A stretch of DNA of 45,546 nt from RGIG4074 sp964459165 (GCA_964459165.1 CAYWKM010000003.1:1-45546), one strand, 5' to 3'. Counted from the stretch's first letter, positions 8,018-16,254 are shown. Notes: generated from the sequence alone by a model not told the origin. Translations and numbers: made by a program.

Positions 8018-8485
8018 TCAGTTCAACAGGCTTTCGTCAAACGAAATGGTGTACTGTTTGCCTGTGTTGCCTTCGGGCTGAACGGGTCTGTCTTCGGGGA
8101 AGAGGACGTCGCCGGGAACGACGGGGAGAACCAACGGGTTCAGCATAGCGGTCGTCGTCAGCGCGGTCACGCCCTGACGAAGATAGGGGAACAGAATCTC
8201 CGTCGCCTTGATTGAGAAGGCTTTTCTGTCCTCTTCGGTCTGAATGCCGTCCGTTTCGAATACGCCGATGTAGCGAACGATCAGATTGAAGGGCTTGGGA
8301 GCCTCTTCGGTGGATTCGATTTTGCAATCCAACGCGATGACGTATATATTCGGATTTTCATTGGCTTTCCTCACCTGACGGGAAAAGGTAGGCTTAATTT
8401 CAAATTTGGGATCCGCCAGCTTAATCCTGTTCGTTTTAAAAGAAAGCTCCTCGGCGGTAATCCCCCTGAGAGAAAAATTAATCAT
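8018..8485 (-). CDS. SecB-like protein-export chaperone
   Basis: The 155-aa product matches the SecB fold family: a two-layer chaperone that holds unfolded proteins, in Proteobacteria delivering them to SecA. Recognisable blocks are the N-terminal strand with TNRIKLADPKFEIKPTFSR, LDCKIESTEE, PFNLIVRYIGVFET, the helix with EILFPYLRQGVTALTTTAML, and LVLPVVPGDVLFP. The gene has a perfect consensus promoter, GAGGTT nine bases before the ATG, and its own terminator, so it is a well-expressed monocistronic unit. No toxin-antitoxin pair sits beside it, which argues against a SecB-like TA chaperone. Its client in a single-membrane cell is not evident. Confidence 0.8.
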   Translation of the reverse strand: MINFSLRGITAEELSFKTNRIKLADPKFEIKPTFSRQVRKANENPNIYVIALDCKIESTEEAPKPFNLIVRYIGVFETDGIQTEEDRKAFSIKATEILFPYLRQGVTALTTTAMLNPLVLPVVPGDVLFPEDRPVQPEGNTGKQYTISFDESLLN

Positions 8486-8521
8486 GAAACATCTAACCTC
8501 TTTTTATCTTCGATTTTCTAT

Positions 8522-8550
8522 ATTATAGCACGTCGAAAAATTTTTGTCAA
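8522..8550 (-). promoter_or_regulatory. Perfect consensus sigma-A promoter of the SecB-like gene
   Basis: On the minus strand TTGACA (8545-8550), a 17-bp spacer and TATAAT (8522-8527): every base is consensus. The predicted start is about 30 bases before the ATG. Confidence 0.9.
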
Positions 8551-8772
8551 TACGCTTTTGGGGGAAATATCGGGAAAGAAGCGGAGAATTTAAGTAAGAA
8601 GAAGAGGATTTCGGGAGAGGGGGGCCTTAACGAGCGGACAAAGCGACGCTTTGCGGCGTCGTAAAAGCGGCGACGAGCATAAAGTTTTACGCAAAATACC
8701 GCGGCGTTCCCTTCTCTTTGATTGATTTTTTATAAAATCTTTTTAATCGAACGCTCGCGCTTTTATAAAACA

Positions 8773-8801
8773 TTGACAAACGATTTTTTTTTCGTTATAA
8801 T
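8773..8801 (+). promoter_or_regulatory. Perfect consensus sigma-A promoter of the 9-14.5 kb operon
   Basis: TTGACA (8773-8778), 17 bp, TATAAT (8796-8801), all consensus. The expected start is near 8808, leaving a leader of about 160 bases before the first gene at 8967. It is divergent from the SecB-like promoter. The stretch 8551-8772 between the two -35 regions holds short GC hairpins but no gene that I can see. Confidence 0.9.
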
Positions 8802-8824
8802 AAAAATAAGCGAAGTCTGCGGAA

Positions 8825-8931
8825 GGCGCGCTTCGTTCGGAGGGAAAACGAAGCGGAAAATTCTTCCGAACGGAATTTTGAGCGGAACGAGGGTCTGTAA
8901 ATTTTTCTTTTAAGACAACGGAAAGCGCGCC
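8825..8931 (+). promoter_or_regulatory. Structured leader RNA, unrecognised
   Basis: The leader can form a closed multi-branch fold. An outer 9-bp stem joins GGCGCGCTT (8825-8833) and AAGCGCGCC (8923-8931). Directly stacked on it is a 7-bp stem, CGTTCGG (8834-8840) with CCGAACG (8866-8872), and a further small hairpin joins GTCT (8893-8896) with AGAC (8913-8916). A competing 9-bp hairpin, CGCTTCGTT (8829-8837) with AACGAAGCG (8847-8855), uses the same 5' strand, so the two folds exclude each other. This switch-like layout matches no riboswitch class I recognise. There is no T-run after it, so control, if any, would be at translation. Pairing is seen; regulation is inference. Confidence 0.45.
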
Positions 8932-8966
8932 GCTTTTCATGCGATATTTTTCAGTTGAGGATCTTT

Positions 8967-9530
8967 ATGAGCGATTCCATCATAGATTTTTTTCAAAAAT
9001 TTATTACCAACCCGTATCTTTTGGGGGTTATCCTGTCGATGGTTCCTTTGGTAGAGCTGAAAGCGGGCATTCCCGCCATCTATTTTATGCTCGGAGGGAA
9101 TTCCGTAAAAAACATTCTCCTTTCCTTTTTGGTCGCCGTCGCCGGAACGAGCGTCCTCGCGCCGATTCTTCTCGTCGTCTTTATTCCGCTCATCAACGCG
9201 TTGAAAAGGACGAAGGTGTTCGGAAGATTTGCCTCTTGGATAGAAAAGCATTTCACGAAGAAGTCTCAAAGTCTCGAAGAAAAGGCCAACAGTAAGGCGG
9301 AGGGGCTGGAGGAGGAAAAGAAAAAAAGGAAGATCGAACGGGCGAAATATTTCGGACTTTTCGTATTCACGGCGATCCCGCTTCCGCTCACGGGTTGTTG
9401 GACGGCTTCGTGCGTAGCGGCGATTATGCGCCTGGAATATAAAAAATCGCTCCTGTTTATCGTTTTGGGAAATATCGTCGCCGGCATTGCCGTAAGTCTT
9501 ATTACCTATTTGGGCGGAACGCTTATCTGA
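8967..9530 (+). CDS. Small multidrug export family membrane protein
   Basis: The 187-aa integral membrane protein belongs to the Sm_multidrug_ex family (COG2426 type), whose substrate is not firmly established. It shows an N-terminal re-entrant/TM segment with PYLLGVILSMVPLVELKAGI, a TM segment (ILLSFLVAVAGTSVLAPILL), a charged cytoplasmic stretch of about residues 85-120 rich in Lys and Glu, then FVFTAIPLPLTGCWTAS and a final TM pair. ATG at 8967 is chosen over the TTG at 8955 because GAGG lies at good distance before it. It is the first gene behind the consensus promoter and structured leader, and is followed 16 bases later by the GT87-like gene. Confidence 0.82.
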   Translation: MSDSIIDFFQKFITNPYLLGVILSMVPLVELKAGIPAIYFMLGGNSVKNILLSFLVAVAGTSVLAPILLVVFIPLINALKRTKVFGRFASWIEKHFTKKSQSLEEKANSKAEGLEEEKKKRKIERAKYFGLFVFTAIPLPLTGCWTASCVAAIMRLEYKKSLLFIVLGNIVAGIAVSLITYLGGTLI

Positions 9531-9546
9531 AAGAGAGGGACGCGTT

Positions 9547-11046
9547 ATGAAAGAAAATAAATTTTTGCGGGCGGCGAAGAGAACCTGTAATTCCATAGCC
9601 TCCGTGGCGGGAAAATATGTCAGCAATCCCGTTGCGCTCGTGTTTTTCATCCTGCTGATTGTTTTATTCGTACACAGCATGATTCTCGCCGTCGCTTCCG
9701 ACGGAGAGAGCCTGAAATCCTGGCTGTTTCAGGATGCGGGAGATTACTTCATGGATTTCTTTAATACCATGATGTATGCGAACCGAGAGGATCTTTACAC
9801 CAATTATTGGATCATCTATCCGCCCTTTATCGAAATTTTCTTCTGTCTGATTACAAGAGCGGTGCCGGACGGCGCTTCGCTCACCTCGTTCGAGTTGAGA
9901 AGCTATCAATCCGCCATCATTATTTTCGTTTTGGTATTCGCCGTTTGCTTTACCGTTCTCGGCGTCGTTTTCTATAAATTGAAGAAGGGAACGCCCTTTG
10001 AAAAGACGGTCTTCGTCGTCGTCATGTTCCTCTCTCTCCCGTTTTTCAGCGTTATCGACCGAGGCAATATTATCGTCATGGCGGTCGTGTTCAGCGCGCT
10101 CTTCCTCATGCTCTATCGCAGTGAAAACGCGTTCCATCGGGAAATTTCATATATCTGTATCGCCGTCGCGACGGCGATTAAGCTTTACCCCTTTCTGCTC
10201 GTGCTCGTTCTGCTGAAAGAAAAAAATTTTACGGGCTTCCTTCGCAGCTGCATTTACAGCGCGATCCTCTTTTTTCTGCCCTTTCTATATTTTGGGAACG
10301 TGTCCGAGAACATACGGGCGTATTTCAGAAACGTCTTCGGCTGGAGCGCTCAGCAAACGTCGGAGGCGCCGGAAAGCTTTTTCACCGCGTTGAGCTGCGA
10401 TTTTAAGCACACGGCGGAAGCCGTTAAAAACCGCGTCGCGGCTCTGTCCGATTTTGAGGAGATCGTCTCCATCTCTTCCAAGGTGGAAGAAATCGACGGA
10501 ACGCTCTCCTATACGGGCACGTTACAGATTCTCGTCGCGTTTGTTTCGGGCGACTACGCCACGTTGGAGGGTTGTAAGGCGCTCGGGAACGTCATTTTAA
10601 TCGCCGCCTTTGTTTCCGGATTTTTCTTAAAGGATTGGCGAAACGTCGCCGTGTGGTCGCTGGTTTCGCTTACGATATCCAGCGGGACGTATACTTATTC
10701 GCTCTGTTTTATGGCGATGCCCTGTCTGCTGTTTTTAAATCAGGCGAACTTTAAAAATCCTCTTCATTGGGCGTATATGCTTTGTTTCGTCGGGATGTTC
10801 GGCGTTTTCTCCACCGAGTTCACTTATTGGAACTGCGGTCTGACGGGGTATTCCATTCGTCTGGGCGAATTTATGTCGAGGCTGTCCGTCCTCGTCATGA
10901 CGATTCTCTTGATCTGGGAGGGGTTGTCGAACGCCGTCTTTAAGCTTTACCGCATCATTATGATGGTTTTGCGCGATAAAGAGCTCTTCAAACAAAAAGT
11001 AAAGGATAAATTGAATTTCGGAAGGATTTTCCGCAAGAATAAATAA
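9547..11046 (+). CDS. GT87-like (DUF2029) membrane glycosyltransferase
   Basis: The 499-aa polytopic protein has about 10-12 membrane segments. Family hallmarks are DYFMDFFNTMMYA followed by YTNYWIIYPPF in the first large extracytoplasmic loop, SVIDRGNIIVMAVVF, and ATAIKLYPFLLVLVLL. GT87 enzymes use polyprenyl-phosphate sugars (mannose or arabinose in actinobacteria) and add the sugar on the outer face of the membrane. Here it probably decorates a cell-surface glycan made with the two GT2 enzymes downstream, but donor and acceptor cannot be read. The ATG follows AGAGAGGGACGCGTT. The C-terminal tail is basic (about residues 475-499) and cytoplasmic. Confidence 0.75.
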   Translation: MKENKFLRAAKRTCNSIASVAGKYVSNPVALVFFILLIVLFVHSMILAVASDGESLKSWLFQDAGDYFMDFFNTMMYANREDLYTNYWIIYPPFIEIFFCLITRAVPDGASLTSFELRSYQSAIIIFVLVFAVCFTVLGVVFYKLKKGTPFEKTVFVVVMFLSLPFFSVIDRGNIIVMAVVFSALFLMLYRSENAFHREISYICIAVATAIKLYPFLLVLVLLKEKNFTGFLRSCIYSAILFFLPFLYFGNVSENIRAYFRNVFGWSAQQTSEAPESFFTALSCDFKHTAEAVKNRVAALSDFEEIVSISSKVEEIDGTLSYTGTLQILVAFVSGDYATLEGCKALGNVILIAAFVSGFFLKDWRNVAVWSLVSLTISSGTYTYSLCFMAMPCLLFLNQANFKNPLHWAYMLCFVGMFGVFSTEFTYWNCGLTGYSIRLGEFMSRLSVLVMTILLIWEGLSNAVFKLYRIIMMVLRDKELFKQKVKDKLNFGRIFRKNK

Positions 11047-11059
11047 CCGAAAGAAAAAC

Positions 11060-12013
11060 ATGACAGATTTCAGTATTATCATTCCCGTCTACAACGTTGA
11101 AAAATACGTTTCTCGCGCGGTTGAAAGCGTGTTAAAGCAGAATTACGAGAGCATGGAAATTATTCTCGTCGACGACGCTTCCACCGATTCGAGCGGGAAG
11201 ATTTGCGACAAGCTCGCCGCAGCGGACAATAGAATAAAGGTGATTTGCAAGGAAAGCAACGGATATGTCGGCGCGGCCAGAAACGACGGCATAAAGGCTT
11301 CTTCGGGGAAATATATTTATTTCCTCGACGCCGACGACCGTCTCTGCGAGGGCGTTTTGTCGCGCGTAGCGAAAAAGATCGGGGAAGGGTATGAGGCGAT
11401 CTCTTCGAGAGTCCACTGTACGGCAAAGGAAAACGGAAAAACGCATACGGACGTATGCAAGGGGGAGCAACCGTTGAATACGCGCATCGCGGCGTTCTCT
11501 CCCTTCGTGGGACAGAGTTTTTACCTAAGAGAATTTCTTTTAAAAAACGATAAGCCGTTCGATGAAAGCCGTATGCTCGCCGAGGACAGAAAGTGGATCG
11601 TGGAGAACCTCGCCTTCGCCGAGCATATGGCGTTGGAGGATTATCCTTTCTATTTATATACTCAGAGGAGGGAGGGCTCTCTTCTGAACGTAATTCATGC
11701 GGCGTATCTTCCGTACAGCTTGCAGGAAGTAAAAAAGCTTTACGAGAACATCGGCAAAATGAACTATAAGGAAGCCGCCGTATTGAAGCGCAAGCTCGCC
11801 GATCATTACCTGACGCTTGCGTCGTGCGCGGCGATCGTCAGAGATAAGAGGACGAGGGCGGAGCTCATGGAACAGGTAAAGGGAGATATGGCGGTTTTAA
11901 CGAGCAAAGACTGTCTCGCGCGTCCCTTTATGTGGCTTCGGTTTTTCGTCGGGACGGCAAACCTTTTAAAGCTGTGCAACGCGGTTTTCCTGCATTATAA
12001 AACGGATATATGA
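11060..12013 (+). CDS. Glycosyltransferase family 2, first of a tandem pair
   Basis: The 317-aa cytoplasmic enzyme has a GT-A fold. It begins FSIIIPVYNVEKYVSRAVES, with VDDASTDSSG (nucleotide binding), NGYVGAARNDGI and the metal-binding DxD-type motif DADD at about residues 92-95. The C-terminal third (LPYSLQEVKKLYENIG to the end) is helical, with a weakly hydrophobic end (MWLRFFVGTANLLKL). It would transfer a sugar from a nucleotide-sugar donor to a surface-glycan acceptor; the specificity is unknown. The gene starts 13 bases after the GT87-like gene and overlaps the next GT2 gene by 4 bases (ATGA), so the two are translationally coupled. Confidence 0.9.
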   Translation: MTDFSIIIPVYNVEKYVSRAVESVLKQNYESMEIILVDDASTDSSGKICDKLAAADNRIKVICKESNGYVGAARNDGIKASSGKYIYFLDADDRLCEGVLSRVAKKIGEGYEAISSRVHCTAKENGKTHTDVCKGEQPLNTRIAAFSPFVGQSFYLREFLLKNDKPFDESRMLAEDRKWIVENLAFAEHMALEDYPFYLYTQRREGSLLNVIHAAYLPYSLQEVKKLYENIGKMNYKEAAVLKRKLADHYLTLASCAAIVRDKRTRAELMEQVKGDMAVLTSKDCLARPFMWLRFFVGTANLLKLCNAVFLHYKTDI

Positions 12014-12909
12014 TTTTCAGCGTCGTCGTTCCCGTATACAATTCGGAAAAAACAATAAAAAACGCAATAGAGAGCGTGCTTCATCAGACGTTTGCGAGCT
12101 TTGAGCTTCTTCTCGTGGACGATTGTTCCGCCGATTCGAGCGGAAGAATTTGCGATTTTTTCGCGGAGAGAGACAGCCGCGTAAAGGTCGTGCATTGCAA
12201 CAAAAACGGCTTTGTCGGCAAGGCGAGAAACATCGGAGCGCGGCGCGCCGTCGGCGAATATCTGTATTTCCTCGATTCCGACGACGTTCTCGCGGACGAA
12301 CGGGTTTTTTCCCGCGCGTTTGAGGCGATCAAAGAGAACAAGCCGGACGTGTTGTGCTCCTGCGTCCGCGCGACGGACAGGGGAAGGACTTCGGGAAAAA
12401 TTAAGGATATCGCCGATTTGTTTCTGTTCAGCCCCTATCTCGGACAAAGTTTTTATAAGAGGAGGATTCTCTCCACGCCCTTTTCGGAGGAGAGAAAAAC
12501 GGCGGAAGACTGCGAGTGGCTCTTTTTCAATTTGCAAAACGCCGCTTCCCTTTTGAGCGTTCCCTTCCCCTTCTATATTTATACGGTCGGGCGGGAGGGC
12601 TCGCTTACGACCTCCTTCCGACGGGAGCTGATCGCTCCGACGATCGATACATGGATTCGCCTGTACGAGAGCGAGAGCGCGTTTCCGAAGAAGAAGAGGA
12701 TCAAACGTTATTGCGCCGACGCGCTCATCGAGCACGCGATTCGCGCTTCGAAAGCGGGAAACGAGGAGTACGTAAAAAAATGTCTGCCCTATTTAAAAAA
12801 GAGCAAGATCGCGCCCCTCATGCGGCTTCGCTTTTTGCTCGGCACGAAGAGGACGCTCGCGCTCGTCAATCTGAAAATGAAAAAGGGGTTGTCCGAAACA
12901 ACCTCGTAA
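12010..12909 (+). CDS. Glycosyltransferase family 2, second of a tandem pair
   Basis: The 299-aa GT-A enzyme begins FSVVVPVYNSEKTIKNAIES, with VDDCSADSSG, NGFVGKARNIGA and DSDD at about residues 88-91. It follows the upstream GT2 protein block for block, including the GREGSL segment near residue 195 and the MRLRFLLGTKRTLAL end, so the two look like a tandem duplication that has diverged. The start codon lies inside the upstream stop (ATGA) and no separate ribosome binding site is needed. Sugar and acceptor are unknown. Confidence 0.9.
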   Translation: MIFSVVVPVYNSEKTIKNAIESVLHQTFASFELLLVDDCSADSSGRICDFFAERDSRVKVVHCNKNGFVGKARNIGARRAVGEYLYFLDSDDVLADERVFSRAFEAIKENKPDVLCSCVRATDRGRTSGKIKDIADLFLFSPYLGQSFYKRRILSTPFSEERKTAEDCEWLFFNLQNAASLLSVPFPFYIYTVGREGSLTTSFRRELIAPTIDTWIRLYESESAFPKKKRIKRYCADALIEHAIRASKAGNEEYVKKCLPYLKKSKIAPLMRLRFLLGTKRTLALVNLKMKKGLSETTS

Positions 12910-12927
12910 CCATAAGGAGAATTTTCT

Positions 12928-14529
12928 ATGAACTTTTCATCTGCCATCACCTTTATCTTTGTATTTATCACCTTGATTGCGTTGATCCCCGTCGTTATTT
13001 TCGGATGTAAGCGCAATCTTTTACAGGCCGGCGTGAAATTGGCGTTTGTTTTCGTCGGTATCGTCGTCGCGGGATTGGTTACCTATTGTTTCGCGCCCGT
13101 TCTTTTCGTCGCGGTTTTCGGCTCGATCGAAACGGAGACCCCCTTTTTTGAATACCTTGCGGGCGGCTCCGTCGGCGCGCAGGATTTAGCGAAGCTTTTG
13201 AGCGCGCTGTGCTGTCCCCTTCTCTTCCTCACGTTTTTCATCGTGGTCGAAATTCTTTTTACGATCGGCTACGCCGTTCTCTCCAAGCTTTTGCTGAGCC
13301 GAAAGCTGCAAAACGTCAAGAGGGGCGGAGCGAGAGCGGGAATGCGCGCGGGCAGCATGATTCTCAGCTTTCTCGCGGGCTTTCTGATCGTCTCTTCCCT
13401 TACGCTGCCCCTCTCCTATTACGGGAGCGTTATCGGGGAAAACGCGGAGATCGTTTCGAATGAGTCGGTCATAAAGCAGGCTTCGGACAGCTTGACGGAA
13501 AACGTATTCCATAAGGCGTATTATTCCGTCGGTCAGATCACGGCAAAAGGCGTCACGTCGATCAAGAGCCGATCCGGATATAAGACGACGGCGGGCGAGG
13601 CGCTCGAAGAATTTTCTGCGTTTGCGGCGATGAATTTCGAAGACCTTACGGCGACGCAGTGCTACCGATTTGCCGCCGAGGTCGAACGGAACCCTTTCGT
13701 CGACGAGATGATCGGCGGAATTCTTTCCGACGCGGCGGGCGATTGGAAGAACGGCGAGGAGTTCATCGGAACAGAGTCCGTCGAAATTGTCAATGAATCG
13801 GTAACGAATTCCGTTTACGATATTTTCATCGAAAACACGCTCGCCTCCGTAGAATTTTACGGGGTCGGCAACGTGCTTTCCGTTCAAACCGCCTTTTCCT
13901 CCGACCCCGTCACTAAGGTGATCGTCGACGAGAACGGCGAAGAGAAGGAGGTTCTCGTCGAAACGTCCGAACAGCTCTATGAGCTCGCCCAAAACATTAC
14001 GGCGGAGAGCGCGTCCATCGCCAAGCAGATTCTCGCCGCCGACGTCATCGAATCGATGGACGTCGCGGCTTCCCAAAACGCGCAAAGTTATTCCGACGCG
14101 GTATCCTATATTCTCGACGGACTTGTGGCCGTCCGCGACGACGCGACTTTGACCGAGGAGGAGAGAGACGCGGCTCTTATTCGCGAGACGGAAAAAATCG
14201 CGGTTTTGTTCGACGTCTCTTCCGGAAACAAGACGATCGTCTCCAAGGATGAGATCGGTACGGCCGCCGCGCCGGAGGGAGCGATTCCCGTCTCCGTACT
14301 CGTCGAGGCGATCAGCGCGTCTTCTATTTTGCGGGAAACCACGATCGCGATCGCCCATTCGACGAACGAGTTCGGCGAGAGCGTCGTCGTAACCAATCCC
14401 TTGGGGCTCGCCGACGAGTTCGATGAAAAAATCGTGCGGGAAATGAAAGATTGCCTCGGAGATTACGGCATTACGCAGGAAGGAACGCCCGAGCTTTACG
14501 AATCGATTTTAGCCGTGCTTTCCCGATAA
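12928..14529 (+). CDS. CvpA-like membrane protein with large ectodomain
   Basis: The 533-aa product is not assigned to a characterised family with certainty. The first 155 residues hold four membrane segments (about 4-24, 32-60, 85-115, 132-155) in a layout like CvpA (colicin V production) proteins. Residues 160-533 form a hydrophilic, Glu/Asp/Ser/Thr-rich segment, probably extracytoplasmic and mostly helical, without cysteines or sortase/LPxTG signals. The ATG follows AAGGAG at good spacing. It is the last gene of the operon and is followed by a UUCG-loop terminator. A scaffold or envelope role next to the glycosyltransferases is inference. Confidence 0.6.
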   Translation: MNFSSAITFIFVFITLIALIPVVIFGCKRNLLQAGVKLAFVFVGIVVAGLVTYCFAPVLFVAVFGSIETETPFFEYLAGGSVGAQDLAKLLSALCCPLLFLTFFIVVEILFTIGYAVLSKLLLSRKLQNVKRGGARAGMRAGSMILSFLAGFLIVSSLTLPLSYYGSVIGENAEIVSNESVIKQASDSLTENVFHKAYYSVGQITAKGVTSIKSRSGYKTTAGEALEEFSAFAAMNFEDLTATQCYRFAAEVERNPFVDEMIGGILSDAAGDWKNGEEFIGTESVEIVNESVTNSVYDIFIENTLASVEFYGVGNVLSVQTAFSSDPVTKVIVDENGEEKEVLVETSEQLYELAQNITAESASIAKQILAADVIESMDVAASQNAQSYSDAVSYILDGLVAVRDDATLTEEERDAALIRETEKIAVLFDVSSGNKTIVSKDEIGTAAAPEGAIPVSVLVEAISASSILRETTIAIAHSTNEFGESVVVTNPLGLADEFDEKIVREMKDCLGDYGITQEGTPELYESILAVLSR

Positions 14530-14542
14530 AGCCTGCCCTTTC

Positions 14543-14575
14543 GGTCTTCCCTTCGGGGAGGACCCTTTTTCTTTT
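14543..14575 (+). terminator. Rho-independent terminator of the glycosyltransferase operon
   Basis: GGTCTTCCC (14543-14551), a TTCG tetraloop, GGGAGGACC (14556-14564), then CTTTTTCTTTT. Nine pairs, one of them G-U. Confidence 0.88.
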
Positions 14576-14581
14576 CCCAAT

Positions 14582-14611
14582 AAAAAAGAGCGGAAGCCCT
14601 CGCTTCCGCTC
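14582..14611 (-). terminator. Rho-independent terminator of glnS
   Basis: A 10-bp perfect stem, GAGCGGAAGC (14588-14597) with GCTTCCGCTC (14602-14611). Read on the minus strand it runs straight into six T (14582-14587). It lies just after the glnS stop and faces the operon terminator. Confidence 0.88.
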
Positions 14612-14619
14612 GAAAATTT

Positions 14620-16254
14620 TTATTTGTTGAAGCTGTCCTTTAAGGAGACGATCTCGGAGAGGATCAGCTTTCCGTTTTCCGTAAACTTTTTGTAATAGCC
14701 GATGCGCATCAGCTGGAACCTCTTGTTTTCCTCGCTCTCCGCAAGATAGGGTTCGGCTTTGCCCGCCAGGATATGCTCGCTGTCGAGATTGATTCTCTCC
14801 CCGAAATCCTGTCCGGAGTAAGCCGCGTCGTTCAGCAGGTAGGAATATTGTCGGATTTCCGCGTCGACGGCGGCGGAAGCGTCCACCCACTGAATCGTAC
14901 CCTTCGCCTTGATTCCGGAGGTGTCGTTGTTGCTTCTCGATTCGGGGTAATAGGAGCATTTTAATTCCTTCACCTCTCCGTCCTCGCCCTTGACGACTTC
15001 GTCGCACCGAATGATGTAAGCGTTTTTCAAGCGTACGACGCCTCCCTCCCTCAAGCGGTTATACTTGGGGGGAGGGGCGAGGGAGAAGTCGCTCCCGTCG
15101 ATATATACCCTTCCCGTGAACTTGACCTTGCGGACGCCCGCCTCCTTTTTTACGGGATTGACGGCGGCTTCCACGTATTCTTCGCCCGAATAATTGGTAA
15201 TCGTCACCTTGATCGGGTTTAAAACCGCCATGGCTCTCTCCGCGTTTTCGTTCAGGTTGTCGCGGATGCAGGATTCGAGATGGGAGAGCTGACATTCGGA
15301 ATTCGCCTTTACGATTCCCGCCTTATTGCAGAAGTCGAGGAGGGCTTCGGGGGGAACGCCGCGGTTTCTGAGTCCCGCTATGGTCGGCATGCGCGGGTCG
15401 TCCCAGCCGTGTACGAGTCCCTCTTCGACGAGCTTCTTCAAATACCGCTTGCTCATCACCGTGTTGGCGATGTTGAGGCGGGCGAACTCGATCTGTCTGG
15501 GCTTGGGGGAAAATCCGAGGTTGACGCCCACCCAGTCGTAAAGGGGACGGTGATCCTCGAATTCGAGCGTACAGAGGGAGTGCGTCACGCCCTGTAGGTA
15601 GTCGCAGATGGGATGGGCGTAGTCGTACATCGGGTAGATGCACCATTCGTCTCCCGTTCGGTGATGCGTCGCGCGCAGAATGCGATAGATGACGGGATCT
15701 CTCATATTGATGTTGGGGGAAGCCATGTCGATTTTAGCGCGGAGGCATTTTTCTCCGTCGGCGTATTTGCCCGCCCGCATCTCGCGGAGCAGCCTTAAAT
15801 TTTCTTCGGGGGAGCGATTTCGGTAAGGGCTCTCCTTGCCCGCCTCGGTGAGCGTTCCGCGCGCGGCGGAAATTTCGTCGGCGGATAAATCGCAGACGAA
15901 CGCTTTCCCCTCTTTGACGAGCTGTTCGGCATAGAGGTAAATTTGTTCGAAAAAGTCGGAGGCGTAGCAGATTTTTTCCCACCGATAGCCGATCCATTCG
16001 ATGTCCTTTTTGATCGCCTCGACAAATTCCGTCTTCTCCTTCGAGGGATTGGTATCGTCGAAAAAGAGGTTGCATTTGCCGCCGTACTTGATCGCCGTGC
16101 CGAAATTGACGAGCATGCTCTTTACGTGCCCGATGTGAAGATAACCGTTGGGTTCGGGAGGGAAGCGGGTCTGAATTTCCTTCACCTTCCCGCTTTCGAC
16201 GTCCTCGTTGATAAACTGTTCGATAAAATTCGTTGCTTCGATTGGTTTTACCAT
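14620..16254 (-). CDS. glnS: Glutaminyl-tRNA synthetase
   Basis: Class I synthetase that charges tRNA-Gln directly with glutamine. The 544-aa product has TRFPPEPNGYLHIGHVKS at about residues 29-46 (HIGH-type motif), FFDDTNPSKEK, and the KMSKS-type motif as VMSKRYLKKL near residue 270, followed by two beta-barrel anticodon-binding domains. Asn and Pro before GYLHIGH and the DDTNP block favour GlnRS over GluRS. Most Bacillota lack GlnRS and use GatCAB instead, so a glnS copy suggests old transfer; base use is like its neighbours. It lies 109 bases downstream of fhs on the same strand and may be co-transcribed. The ribosome binding site (GAGAG) is weak. Confidence 0.95.
   Translation of the reverse strand: MVKPIEATNFIEQFINEDVESGKVKEIQTRFPPEPNGYLHIGHVKSMLVNFGTAIKYGGKCNLFFDDTNPSKEKTEFVEAIKKDIEWIGYRWEKICYASDFFEQIYLYAEQLVKEGKAFVCDLSADEISAARGTLTEAGKESPYRNRSPEENLRLLREMRAGKYADGEKCLRAKIDMASPNINMRDPVIYRILRATHHRTGDEWCIYPMYDYAHPICDYLQGVTHSLCTLEFEDHRPLYDWVGVNLGFSPKPRQIEFARLNIANTVMSKRYLKKLVEEGLVHGWDDPRMPTIAGLRNRGVPPEALLDFCNKAGIVKANSECQLSHLESCIRDNLNENAERAMAVLNPIKVTITNYSGEEYVEAAVNPVKKEAGVRKVKFTGRVYIDGSDFSLAPPPKYNRLREGGVVRLKNAYIIRCDEVVKGEDGEVKELKCSYYPESRSNNDTSGIKAKGTIQWVDASAAVDAEIRQYSYLLNDAAYSGQDFGERINLDSEHILAGKAEPYLAESEENKRFQLMRIGYYKKFTENGKLILSEIVSLKDSFNK

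Noticed and set aside
8003..8215. Plus-strand frame opposite the SecB-like gene
   Set aside because: No family similarity and no ribosome binding site; it is an antisense shadow of a clearly conserved gene.
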